This document shows, piece after piece, positions 1 through 6,603 of a stretch of 9,551 nucleotides of DNA. Every line of letters starts with the position of its first letter. The stretch's first letter is position 1. The stretch is taken from contig JALQYS010000162.1 in assembly GCA_023254015.1 (NCBI GenBank), positions 1 through 9,551 on the forward strand, given 5' to 3'. The DNA comes from Paracoccaceae bacterium. GTDB taxonomy: Bacteria; Pseudomonadota; Alphaproteobacteria; Rhodobacterales; Rhodobacteraceae. Under the pieces are notes generated by a model, which did no database searches, was not told where the DNA came from, and worked only from the letters and a program-made list of their open reading frames with translations. Made by a program: the position numbers and the translations under genes.

Positions 1-656
1 GTTTCCGCGCCCTGCAGCACCAGCCGCACATCGCCCGCGCGGGCCAGGGGCTGCAGGCTGTCCACCACGCTGCGGGCAATTCCGGCCAGATCGACACGCG
101 ATTCGGGGCGGTTGCGCTCTTCGGCCTCGACGCGGCTCAGCTGCAGCAGATCGCGCACCAGCCGGTTCATCCGTTCAGCCTCGGCGGCCATGATCGCCAG
201 AAAGCGGTCGCGCGCCACGGGATCTTCCCGCGCCGCCCCGCGCAGGGTTTCGATGAAACCGGCAATGGCCGTCAGCGGCGTGCGCAGCTCATGGCTGACA
301 TTGGCCACGAAATCGCGGCGCATCCGGTCCATCTCTTCGGCCTCGGTCAGATCGACAAAGGCCAGAAGCGCGCCTTCGTCGATCGGGGTGACCGTGACCT
401 CATGCACCCGGTCGGGGCCTGTGGTGGGCGTCGCCAGCCGCAGCACCGACGGCTCGGCACGGTTCAGCGCCCGCTCGATCGCGGCCAGAAGATCAGGCGC
501 GCGGAACAGCATGCCGTGATGCCGCCCGACCGGGCCTTCACCGGCCGGAAAAAGACATTGCGCGGCGAGATTGGCCTCGGCCACGAAAAGATCACGCCCA
601 ATGACCAGAAGGGGCATGGGAATGCCCTGCAACAGGCGGGCAATCGGGCTGGACAT
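1..656 (-). CDS. phoR: PhoR-like phosphate-regulon sensor histidine kinase (N-terminal part, cut by window edge)
   Basis: The first 218 residues of a two-component sensor kinase are present; the C-terminal ATPase domain lies outside the window. Residues about 8-100 look like a PAS sensor fold (LLVIGRDLFVAEANLAA). The dimerisation and phosphoacceptor domain follows, with the H-box ANVSHELRTPLTAIAGF, the phosphoacceptor being H122, and a helix ending LLQLSRVEAEE. This H-box is typical of PhoR/PhoB-type kinases. The start is well fixed: ATG at 656 has an AGGAG 9 bases upstream, and the upstream in-frame codons reach a TAG after 14 codons without another start. The protein therefore has no N-terminal membrane segment, unlike E. 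coli PhoR. A Pho-box match at 712-729 supports assignment to phosphate signalling. By family knowledge it would phosphorylate PhoB under phosphate limitation. The kinase call is certain; the PhoR identity is an inference from motif and promoter. Confidence 0.88.
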   Translation of the reverse strand, partial: MSSPIARLLQGIPMPLLVIGRDLFVAEANLAAQCLFPAGEGPVGRHHGMLFRAPDLLAAIERALNRAEPSVLRLATPTTGPDRVHEVTVTPIDEGALLAFVDLTEAEEMDRMRRDFVANVSHELRTPLTAIAGFIETLRGAAREDPVARDRFLAIMAAEAERMNRLVRDLLQLSRVEAEERNRPESRVDLAGIARSVVDSLQPLARAGDVRLVLQGAE

Positions 657-711
657 GGGACGCGGCTCCTGCGGCTGGCCTCGGGTCTGAGGGTCAGGCT
701 AGCCGCAGGAT

Positions 712-729
712 GTGACAATTTCCAGACAG
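712..729 (-). promoter_or_regulatory. Pho box (PhoB binding site) ahead of phoR
   Basis: The minus strand reads CTGTCTGGAAATTGTCAC, which agrees at 14 of 18 positions with the Pho-box consensus CTGTCATAWAWCTGTCAY. Both TGTC half-repeats are intact and correctly 11 bases apart. It begins 6 bases after the holin stop codon and leaves 55 bases before the kinase ATG, a normal position for an activator-dependent promoter. No convincing -10 hexamer follows it. It suggests that the kinase gene, and probably the genes beyond the left edge, form a phosphate-starvation-induced unit. Confidence 0.65.
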
Positions 730-735
730 ACGCGC

Positions 736-1230
736 CTAACGGTCGCCCGATTGCCAGTCGCGCAACGCCGCGTTGTCCTCGGGGCGCGCAGGTTTGGCCG
801 GAGCCGAAGTCTGGGACGGGCCGGCACCTTCTGCCACCGCAGGCGCGCGGTTGCGGAAATACCAGGTCTCGCGCGCACCAAAGTAAAAGGCCACCACCGC
901 CCCCAGAAGCCACCAAAGCGGCTCGGGCACGGCGTTCAGCCCCACCATCCGCGCGGCAAAGCCGGACGGATCCCACATCGCATGGACAAAAAGACCGATG
1001 GTGCCAAAGGCCAGAAACGGCCGCGGCAGACGGTTCAACCCGTTGACGAACCGGTCAAAGCCCCCAAGGGCCGGCATCTGGTATTCCTCGCCCATCTGTG
1101 CCAGCGCCGCCATCTGGGTTTCGGCGGAAAGCTCCATCTTGCGGGTGGCCGAAGGCACCAGCACTTCGGCCACCTCGCGCGCGGCATTCAGCGCGGCCGG
1201 CCCGCCCAGAATCTTGCCCATCAGCCCCAT
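736..1230 (-). CDS. 3TM-type holin, GTA/prophage lysis type
   Basis: Small membrane protein of 164 residues. The N-terminal 65 residues are soluble and partly amphipathic. Hydrophobic segments follow at about 70-85 (PFLAFGTIGLFVHAM) and 105-120 (LWWLLGAVVAFYFGARETW), with a shorter weakly hydrophobic stretch at 88-101 between them; a polar Ala/Pro-rich tail ends the protein. This pattern fits the 3TM holin family found beside GH108 muramidases in Rhodobacterales, where the GTA holin belongs. By family knowledge it would form inner-membrane lesions that release the endolysin to the periplasm. It overlaps the endolysin gene by 10 bases if ATG 1230 is used, or by one base (TGATG) if ATG 1221 is used. 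Either arrangement implies translational coupling. Neither start has a strong Shine-Dalgarno sequence. Confidence 0.8.
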   Translation of the reverse strand: MGLMGKILGGPAALNAAREVAEVLVPSATRKMELSAETQMAALAQMGEEYQMPALGGFDRFVNGLNRLPRPFLAFGTIGLFVHAMWDPSGFAARMVGLNAVPEPLWWLLGAVVAFYFGARETWYFRNRAPAVAEGAGPSQTSAPAKPARPEDNAALRDWQSGDR

Positions 1231-1832
1231 GCCGCCACCCGCGCCCGGTGCTGCGCCTCGGTCAGATGATAGCGCGGGGCGATGAACTCTTCGGCCCGGG
1301 TGATCCAGCCGCCCTTGCCGCCATCGCGCCGACGGGCATATTTGCGGCTGGCGGGGCGGGCATCGGCCAAAGCGTAGTAATAGTTCCGCCGGGCGATGCC
1401 ATAGGCATCGGCCAGATGGCCTGGCGCCGCCTCAAAGGCCCGCTGGGCGGCGCGAATCGTCTCCGGCCCGATCAGCCCGTCCTCGCTGCAGGCAAAGCCC
1501 ATCTGGCCGCACAGCCGCTGCAGGATTTTCACCGCATGGGCGCCCGCATTCACATACATGTCAAAGACCGTAGGCTGCAGCACCTCGGGCAAGGCCCCGA
1601 TGCCGGGGCGGCGGAAGAAATGGTCGATATAGATCTCCACCGCCTGGGCCTGGGTAAGGCGGCGCACATCCGCCCCGTCCACCCGCCCATCGCCGGTGAC
1701 ATCCAGCCCCAGCCGCCGCAGGGTGTGAATCGTGACGCCATATTTGGTCGCCCCGCCCGGATCATCCGGATCCTCGACAAAGCCCCCCTCGCGGGCGACG
1801 ATCTCGCTTGCCAGTTCTCGCACTGATTTCAT
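1221..1832 (-). CDS. GH108-family N-acetylmuramidase (endolysin, GTA lysis type)
   Basis: Peptidoglycan-cleaving lysozyme of 203 residues. The GH108 signature is at the N-terminus: REGGFVEDPDDPGGATKYGVT (residues 14-34), where E15 is the expected catalytic acid and DPGGATKYG is the family hallmark. The second half carries a putative peptidoglycan-binding segment (GLIGPETIRAAQ, 119-130; GGWITRAEEF, 174-183). Residues 44-55 (DVTGDGRVDGAD) form a canonical EF-hand-like calcium loop inserted in the catalytic domain. There is no signal peptide, so it needs the holin encoded immediately downstream. In Rhodobacter capsulatus an endolysin/holin pair of this kind, separate from the structural gene cluster, mediates GTA release; this is a likely equivalent, but no GTA structural genes are in the window. 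The ATG at 1832 has only a weak GGGG about 7 bases upstream. It does not belong to a visible prophage. Confidence 0.87.
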   Translation of the reverse strand: MKSVRELASEIVAREGGFVEDPDDPGGATKYGVTIHTLRRLGLDVTGDGRVDGADVRRLTQAQAVEIYIDHFFRRPGIGALPEVLQPTVFDMYVNAGAHAVKILQRLCGQMGFACSEDGLIGPETIRAAQRAFEAAPGHLADAYGIARRNYYYALADARPASRKYARRRDGGKGGWITRAEEFIAPRYHLTEAQHRARVAAWG

Positions 1833-1996
1833 TGCAAATCCCCAAAGCCCCCCGACCGGAGGGTTCAGGATGCCGCGACAGGGTTAAGCCCCCCTGATCC
1901 CGGCGCGCGCTGTATCATCCTGGCAAGACATGCACCCCGCCCAGCGCCCGACATCGACGACAGGCGCCTTCGGCGGGCGTATCTGGACCAAGACGC

Positions 1997-2476
1997 TTAC
2001 TCTTTGGCAGGTTCGACGTAGACGCCCTGTTCCTTCAGCGTGTCGATCACTTCCTTGGGCATGTAGGTTTCGTCATGCTTGGCCAGGATTTCGGTCGCCA
2101 CAAAGGTGTCGCCCTGCATCGAGCCGGTGCCCACCATGCCCTGTCCCTCGGCAAAGAGGTCAGGCAGGATGCCCGTGAAGCTCACGGGCACGCTGGCGTT
2201 GGTGTCGGTGACGCGGAAGCTGACCGTCTCGCCCGCGCCGCGCGTCAGGCTGCCCTCTTCGACCAGCCCGCCGATGCGGAACACCTCGCCCGGGGCGGGG
2301 GGCTGTTCGGCGACCTGGCTGGGCGAGCGGAAAAAGTTGATGCCGTCGCGCATGGCATAGCCGATGAGGGCGGTTGCGACGACGATGGCCACAAAGGCCA
2401 GAAGGATCACCTGGATCCGGCGCTGCTTCTTCAGGCCCTTCATGCCGCGAAAACCGGGTTTTGCCGTGGCGTCCAT
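1997..2476 (-). CDS. ccmE: Cytochrome c maturation haem chaperone CcmE
   Basis: Inner-membrane-anchored periplasmic haem chaperone of system I cytochrome c biogenesis; it carries haem covalently and passes it to the CcmF/H ligase. The 159-residue protein has a basic cytoplasmic start (GLKKQRR), one transmembrane anchor at about 21-41, then the OB-fold domain (GEVFRIGGLVEEGSL; VSFTGILPDLFAEGQGMV). The haem-binding motif HDETY gives H134 and Y138, followed by MPKEV, all characteristic. ATG 2476 has a strong AAGGAG 8-9 bases upstream and is preferred over ATG 2443 (residue 12), which would remove only a short extension. It lies 82 bases downstream of argC on the same strand. The ccmF and ccmH genes, often its neighbours in Rhodobacterales, are not next to it here. 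Confidence 0.96.
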   Translation of the reverse strand: MDATAKPGFRGMKGLKKQRRIQVILLAFVAIVVATALIGYAMRDGINFFRSPSQVAEQPPAPGEVFRIGGLVEEGSLTRGAGETVSFRVTDTNASVPVSFTGILPDLFAEGQGMVGTGSMQGDTFVATEILAKHDETYMPKEVIDTLKEQGVYVEPAKE

Positions 2477-2558
2477 CGTCGTTTCTCCTTGGTCCTTCCG
2501 CAGGACATGCCCCAGTCAGATGGGGGTTGCCTTGACCTTCATCAACTGCGGCAGCCCG

Positions 2559-3587
2559 TCACGGGAACACCGGGGCCAGCATCAGGCCCATGGTCTCGGG
2601 CAGGCCCAGCATCAGGTTGGCGTTCTGGATTGCCTGGCCCGACGATCCCTTGGTCAGGTTGTCCAGCACCGCCACCACCACGGCCCGGCCCGCGATCCGG
2701 TCACCGATCACGCCCAGATGGCAGAAGTTCGATCCCGCGATGTCACGGGTCGAGGGCAAGACGCCAAAGGGCAGAACCCGAAGGAAGGGCTCGGCTTCGT
2801 AAGCCTTTGCAAGGGTTTGGTGGACGGTCTTTGCATCGCCCTTGACATAGACGGTGGCCAGGATGCCGCGGTTCATCGGCAGCAGGTGGGGTGTGAACTG
2901 CACCTGCACCGGACGGCCCGCGATGGCCGAAAACTCCTGGTCGAACTCGCCCAGGTGACGGTGCTTGCCGCCCGCGGAATAGGTATGGGTGCCGCCCGAC
3001 AATTCGGCATGCAGAAGGTTTTCCTTCAGCGACCGGCCCGCGCCCGACACCCCCGCCTTGAGGTCGATCAGGATGTTGTCAAGGTCGATCACCCCGGCCG
3101 AGATCAGCGGCCGCAGCGCATATTGGCCGGTCGCCGCGTTGCAGCCCGTGCCCGCGATCAGCCGGCCCTTGGCAATCGCCTCGCGGTAGAATTCGGTCAG
3201 GCCATAGACCGCCTCGGCCTGCAGATCGACGGCGGCATGCGGATTGCCATACCATTTTTGATATTCGGCCGGGTCGCGCAGGCGGAAATCGGCGGAAAGG
3301 TCGACGATCTTCAGATTCCGCGGCAGCCGCGCGATCACCTCTTGCGTGGTGGCATGGGGCAGCGCGCAGAAGCACAGATCGACCTGCGAAAAGTCGATCT
3401 CGTCGATCCTGACCAGCGTCGGCAGGTCGAGATGGCGCAGGAAGGGAAAAACCTCGGCCATGCGCAGGCCGGCCTTTCGGTCGGCGGACAGGGCCACGAT
3501 CTCCATCTCGGGATGGGTGGCGATCAGGCGGACAAGCTCGGCCCCGGTATAGCCCGAAGCGCCCAGAATTGCGATGCGATGACCCAT
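2559..3587 (-). CDS. argC: N-acetyl-gamma-glutamyl-phosphate reductase
   Basis: Third enzyme of arginine biosynthesis: NADPH-dependent reduction of N-acetylglutamyl phosphate to the semialdehyde in the cytoplasm. The 342-residue protein begins with the Rossmann dinucleotide motif GASGYTG (9-15) and has the conserved VDLSADFRLRD (95-105). The catalytic cysteine is C149 in AGTGCNAATGQ. The second active-site element is KHRHLGEFDQE (208-218), and a C-terminal DNLTKGSSGQA motif is present. The cysteine motif differs from the textbook GCYPTA form; this appears to be a lineage variant and all other elements are intact. ATG 3587 has GGGGAG 8 bases upstream. It is 82 bases upstream of ccmE and 88 bases downstream of the RTX glycosidase, so cotranscription with ccmE is plausible but unproven. 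Confidence 0.96.
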   Translation of the reverse strand: MGHRIAILGASGYTGAELVRLIATHPEMEIVALSADRKAGLRMAEVFPFLRHLDLPTLVRIDEIDFSQVDLCFCALPHATTQEVIARLPRNLKIVDLSADFRLRDPAEYQKWYGNPHAAVDLQAEAVYGLTEFYREAIAKGRLIAGTGCNAATGQYALRPLISAGVIDLDNILIDLKAGVSGAGRSLKENLLHAELSGGTHTYSAGGKHRHLGEFDQEFSAIAGRPVQVQFTPHLLPMNRGILATVYVKGDAKTVHQTLAKAYEAEPFLRVLPFGVLPSTRDIAGSNFCHLGVIGDRIAGRAVVVAVLDNLTKGSSGQAIQNANLMLGLPETMGLMLAPVFP

Positions 3588-3675
3588 GGCAGGCTCCCCT
3601 TGAAAACTGGCCCCTGTTTGAAGCCATGGGGCGCGTCCTGCAAGGGGGCGGGGTGGAATTTTCGTGCAGGCCGGG

Positions 3676-5667
3676 TCAGAGGATCACGATGTCATCGGCC
3701 AGCGCGGCAAGGGTCAGCCCGCGCAGGCTGATCTCATCCCCCGCCGCCAGCGCGATCACGACATCGGCGCCGCGCTGCAGGGCGCGCGCCAGCAGATCTT
3801 CGGCGCTGTCCAGACCGGCAAATCCCTGCAGCACCAGCTTGTCCCGCCCATCCTGAAAATCCAGCACAAGATCGGCCCCCGAGCCGGGCGCAAAGACAAA
3901 GCGATCGGCCCCCGCGCCGCCGGACAGCCGGTCATCGCCCGCCCCGCCCTCCAGCCAGTCGCGGCCCGCGCCGCCCGACAGCCGGTCCGCCCCGCCGCCG
4001 CCGATCAGCCGATCCGCGCCGCCAAGGCCCGACAGGCTGTCGCGGCCCGCCCCGCCGGTGATCCGGTTGGCCTGCATCGTGCCCCGGCCCGCGAAATCGC
4101 CGCGACCGACAAAGGCCAGATCCTCGACATTGCTCATCAGCGACAGGCTTGCCAGCGTGGTTTCAACCCGGTCACGACCTTCGCCGACGAGCTCGATCAC
4201 CGCATCGCCCGCATCGGTGACAAGGTAGGTGTCATCCTGCGCGCCCCCCGCCAGATAGTCACGCCCGGCACCGCCCGACAGCTGATCTCGCCCCTTGCCG
4301 CCGAACAGGTTGTCGTGGCCCCCTGCCCCCTCCAGCCGGTCATCCCCCCATTGGCCAAAGAGGAAGTCATCGGCGCCAAGCCCCCGCAGCAGATCGGCGC
4401 CCTTGCCGCCATAGAGGAAATCATTGCTGCCCTCGCTGCCGGTCAGGCTGTCATCGCCGCCGTGACCAAAGCCAAAGCCCGCCTTACGCACCGCATCATA
4501 AAGCTCTTCGCCCGCGGCAATCTCGTGATCCTCGTTGCGCAGCCGCACATCGATCAGCGTGGCCGAAATCCAGTCATCCCCGGCAAAGGCTGCCTGCGGC
4601 TGGCCCATGGAAAAGGCGTTCAGCGCATGGGCCAGAGAATGCTGGTGGCGATAGGTCTCAACCCCGTTGCCCTCCAGATAGAGCAGATGCGAGCCCCCGG
4701 TCTGCAGCCCCGGAAACCAGCCAAGGCCGATGCCGCGGTCCGCGAACCAGTCAAAGCTGGCGGCGAAGAAATCGTCATGGCCCTGGGGCTGGTTCGGATT
4801 GTCGATCTGGCCATCGGCGTTGATCTCGGTCACCAGCACGGCGTCGCCCGCAACCGGGGCAAGAACCTCTTCCAGACGGGCGATCAGGCCGGCCGGGGTG
4901 GACACCAGATTGGTGCCCATCCAGCCGGGGTAAAGATGGGTCGACCAGACCAGCGCCTCGCCCACACCGGCGCGCAGATGGTCAAGCGCGCTTTGCCCGT
5001 CGATCTGCGTTTTGGCCAGCGTCAGGAAATCGCCGTTATAGCCCCAGCCCCCGACGAGAACCCGGCCCTCGGCGCGCGACTGGATCAGCTGCGACAGGGC
5101 GATGCTGTGATCGGCGAAAAGGCGGATGAAGTCGGTCTCGGTCAGCCCGTCGCCCGGGCCGTTGGCGCGGATCGAATGGCGATAGCCCGCGCTTTCGTTC
5201 ATCAACTCCCAGCCATAAACCCCGGAGGCCACCTCGGGGTGGCGGTCCATCCAGTCCAGCAGGCTGTGCCAGGCGCCTTCTACATCCGAGAAGTTCTCGG
5301 TCAGGGCGGCCATGGCTTGCACATTGCTCATCCCCGGCCAGCGGCCTTCGCCGATTCCGATGTTCTGGGCATCGCCCTCGCCATAGCACAGCGTCAGATC
5401 GAACCCTTGCGCCACGGCGGCCGACAGGAAGGCCTCCATCTGCGGATGCAGGCTGCCATCAGCATTGAAACTGTGTTCGTTGAACAGGACGCGCAGATTG
5501 TTGACCAAGGGCAGCGCGGCCTTGATGCGGGCCGCGAAACCGGCCGGATCGTCATACATGCCCAGCGGCAGCAGCTGAATCTTGTCCTGCCAGACGCCAC
5601 CCGTCCCGTCGGCGCCGGTCATGACCAGATTGATCATCGCGACAGAGGCAGTGGATTGACCCGACAC
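3676..5667 (-). CDS. Secreted RTX-type glycoside hydrolase (clan GH-A-like catalytic domain plus calcium-binding repeats)
   Basis: Two-part protein of 663 residues. Residues about 10-355 resemble a clan GH-A (cellulase/GH5-like) TIM barrel: YGWELMNES places the putative acid/base at E158, WSTHLYPG contains H244, and VLVTEINADG places the putative nucleophile at E281. Residues about 400-595 hold two blocks of glycine-aspartate nonapeptide repeats (GGxGxDxLx). Between them is the DTYLVTDAGD...SNVEDLAF spacer common in RTX proteins. The end is VLDFQDGRDKLVLQGF followed by a short hydrophobic tail ending DDIVIL. With no N-terminal signal peptide, type I secretion by a C-terminal signal is inferred; no ABC or membrane-fusion gene is in the window. 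Start is GTG 5667 with AAGGG about 9 bases upstream; ATG 5637 is an alternative without a good ribosome site. The substrate cannot be read from sequence. Confidence 0.85.
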   Translation of the reverse strand: MSGQSTASVAMINLVMTGADGTGGVWQDKIQLLPLGMYDDPAGFAARIKAALPLVNNLRVLFNEHSFNADGSLHPQMEAFLSAAVAQGFDLTLCYGEGDAQNIGIGEGRWPGMSNVQAMAALTENFSDVEGAWHSLLDWMDRHPEVASGVYGWELMNESAGYRHSIRANGPGDGLTETDFIRLFADHSIALSQLIQSRAEGRVLVGGWGYNGDFLTLAKTQIDGQSALDHLRAGVGEALVWSTHLYPGWMGTNLVSTPAGLIARLEEVLAPVAGDAVLVTEINADGQIDNPNQPQGHDDFFAASFDWFADRGIGLGWFPGLQTGGSHLLYLEGNGVETYRHQHSLAHALNAFSMGQPQAAFAGDDWISATLIDVRLRNEDHEIAAGEELYDAVRKAGFGFGHGGDDSLTGSEGSNDFLYGGKGADLLRGLGADDFLFGQWGDDRLEGAGGHDNLFGGKGRDQLSGGAGRDYLAGGAQDDTYLVTDAGDAVIELVGEGRDRVETTLASLSLMSNVEDLAFVGRGDFAGRGTMQANRITGGAGRDSLSGLGGADRLIGGGGADRLSGGAGRDWLEGGAGDDRLSGGAGADRFVFAPGSGADLVLDFQDGRDKLVLQGFAGLDSAEDLLARALQRGADVVIALAAGDEISLRGLTLAALADDIVIL
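3892..4059 (-). repeat. Second RTX nonapeptide repeat block (coding repeat)
   Basis: Encodes residues about 537-592 with about six units that are more regular than the first block: GGAGRDSLS, GLGGADRLI, GGGGADRLS, GGAGRDWLE, GGAGDDRLS and GGAGADRFV. Placement just before the C-terminal DFQDGRDKL segment is typical for type I secreted RTX proteins. Confidence 0.85.
4228..4464 (-). repeat. First RTX nonapeptide repeat block (coding repeat)
   Basis: Encodes residues about 402-480 of the glycosidase. It contains roughly eight degenerate GGxGxDxLx units, such as GGKGADLLR, GGKGRDQLS and GGAGRDYLA. Each pair of units would bind calcium in a parallel beta-roll, which folds after export into calcium-rich medium. 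Several units deviate (SEGSNDFLY, GQWGDDRLE), so calcium occupancy may be incomplete. Confidence 0.85.
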
Positions 5668-5728
5668 GCTAAACGCCCTTGCACCTTGTGATACCGAAGG
5701 CGGCGCAAGACCGATGGTCTGTCACCGC

Positions 5729-5751
5729 CCGGTTGAACCTTTGGCAACCGG
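5729..5751. promoter_or_regulatory. Inverted repeat upstream of the RTX glycosidase
   Basis: Perfect 7-base arms CCGGTTG and CAACCGG are separated by 9 bases. It lies 61 bases before the glycosidase GTG start, next to a second dyad at 5753-5770. No T-run follows on either strand, so an operator or a leader hairpin is more likely than an intrinsic terminator. The binding protein is unknown. Confidence 0.4.
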
Positions 5752-5752
5752 C

Positions 5753-5770
5753 ATGTCGAAAATGCGACAT
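5753..5770. promoter_or_regulatory. Inverted repeat ATGTCG-N6-CGACAT, candidate operator
   Basis: An 18-base element with perfect 6-base arms and an AT-rich centre (AAAATG), 85 bases upstream of the glycosidase start. The size and symmetry suit a dimeric helix-turn-helix regulator. No promoter hexamers could be placed with confidence around it. Confidence 0.4.
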
Positions 5771-5818
5771 CCCTGCGGCAATCTGCGGAAAACCGCACCA
5801 GGTCAGCACTTGGCCCGC

Positions 5819-5832
5819 GCGGCCCGGGCCGC
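5819..5832. other. GC palindrome immediately after the DUF1684 stop codon
   Basis: GCGGCCCGGGCCGC is a perfect 14-base palindrome beginning 2 bases after the stop codon of the DUF1684 gene. A second dyad (TGCGG-AAAA-CCGCA, 5784-5797) lies 21 bases further downstream. Neither is followed by a U-run, so this may be the end of the murI unit as a processing or pause structure, but a rho-independent terminator cannot be claimed. Confidence 0.3.
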
Positions 5833-5834
5833 GA

Positions 5835-6587
5835 TCAGCCGTAAAGCTCGCCCGCCTCCACCCGGAAGGGCAGGATGTTCTGGCGCGGCGGCAGCGGACA
5901 GATGGCAAAGGGCGTAAAGCCGCAGGGCGGCGTGAAGGCGCGGTTGAAGTCCAGCGTGATCGCGTCGTCGGTCATGTCCTCGCCCATCAGAAAGCGCGAG
6001 GCGCCATAGGTCTCTCGTCCCGAGGTGGCATCCCGGATCACGAACATCGGCTGCCCGGCCTTCCAATGGGTGGGCACCAGCGCCAGTTCGTGGCCGCCAA
6101 GCACAAGGCGCGCGACATGGGTCAGCGTGACATCGGTATCGCTGCCGCCACGCTGGCCGATGGTCGCGGTTTCGGGTTCGGGCAGGCGCTCCCAGCGGGC
6201 GCGGACGACGAAATCGGGGTTTTCGGGGAAATAGCGCAGATCGGCGCGGCGCGGCGCTGTCAGATCACGCACTCGCAGCGCGGGGATGCCGTCCACGGTG
6301 TGCAGTTCCAGCAAGAGCTGGTCCACCCGCAGCTGAGGAAAGCCCCCCGGCGCGGGCTGAAAGGCCAGCGGCCCCTGCCCCGGCAGGCTGAACTCCGCGC
6401 CCCCCTCGGTCAGCCGCAAGACGCCCAGATGATCGGGCCCGACCGACAGCACCAGATCATTACCCGGCCCGCGCCCCACACGCTGCGGCCCGCGACCGAT
6501 CTCGACCCGGTCGGTCAGGTTCAGCCAGCCATCCTCGGCCACCAGCGCCGCCAGCCTTGCGGCTTTCCATGTCGTCAGATCATCCAC
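5835..6587 (-). CDS. DUF1684 domain protein
   Basis: Cytoplasmic protein of 250 residues, function unknown. It is recognised as DUF1684 by the middle motif GRETYGASRFL (190-200) and the C-terminal block DFNRAFTPPCGFTPFAICPLPPRQN (213-237) ending FRVEAGELYG, which are the family's conserved parts. No signal peptide or membrane segment is visible. The start is GTG 6587 with GAGAGGG about 6-12 bases upstream; the nearby ATG is out of frame. It begins 16 bases after the PhzF-family gene and is probably the last gene of the murI unit. No enzymatic role can be assigned. Confidence 0.85.
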   Translation of the reverse strand: MDDLTTWKAARLAALVAEDGWLNLTDRVEIGRGPQRVGRGPGNDLVLSVGPDHLGVLRLTEGGAEFSLPGQGPLAFQPAPGGFPQLRVDQLLLELHTVDGIPALRVRDLTAPRRADLRYFPENPDFVVRARWERLPEPETATIGQRGGSDTDVTLTHVARLVLGGHELALVPTHWKAGQPMFVIRDATSGRETYGASRFLMGEDMTDDAITLDFNRAFTPPCGFTPFAICPLPPRQNILPFRVEAGELYG

Positions 6588-6603
6588 GACCAGCCCTCTC
6601 GAT

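Noticed and set aside
736..1832. Prophage remnant
   Set aside because: Only the lysis pair is present; no integrase, capsid, tail or att-like repeats were seen, so a GTA-type module is the simpler reading.
1882..1887. TTAACC half-site (minus strand) upstream of the endolysin, possibly for CtrA, which influences GTA genes
   Set aside because: Only one half-site is present without the TTAA-N7-TTAA pairing; a hexamer is too common to count.
1965..1980. Small CGCC-TTC-GGCG hairpin just after the ccmE stop
   Set aside because: The stem is short and there is no T-run on the minus strand, so it is not supportable as a terminator.
2510..2525. CCCCA-N6-TGGGG dyad between argC and ccmE
   Set aside because: Only five pairs, no U-run, and it lies between two genes that may be cotranscribed; no function can be supported.
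3123..3162. ArgC active-site motif reads GTGCNAATGQ rather than the textbook GCYPTA type
   Set aside because: The cysteine is present, the HRH and NADP motifs are intact and the frame is unbroken. I recall similar motifs in other Rhodobacterales ArgC proteins, so this looks like lineage variation rather than inactivation.
3664..5691. 675-codon open frame on the plus strand opposite the RTX glycosidase
   Set aside because: It is a mirror of the minus-strand gene in GC-rich DNA. The minus frame has coherent catalytic and RTX motifs, while the plus frame is low-complexity Ala/Arg/Gln-rich.
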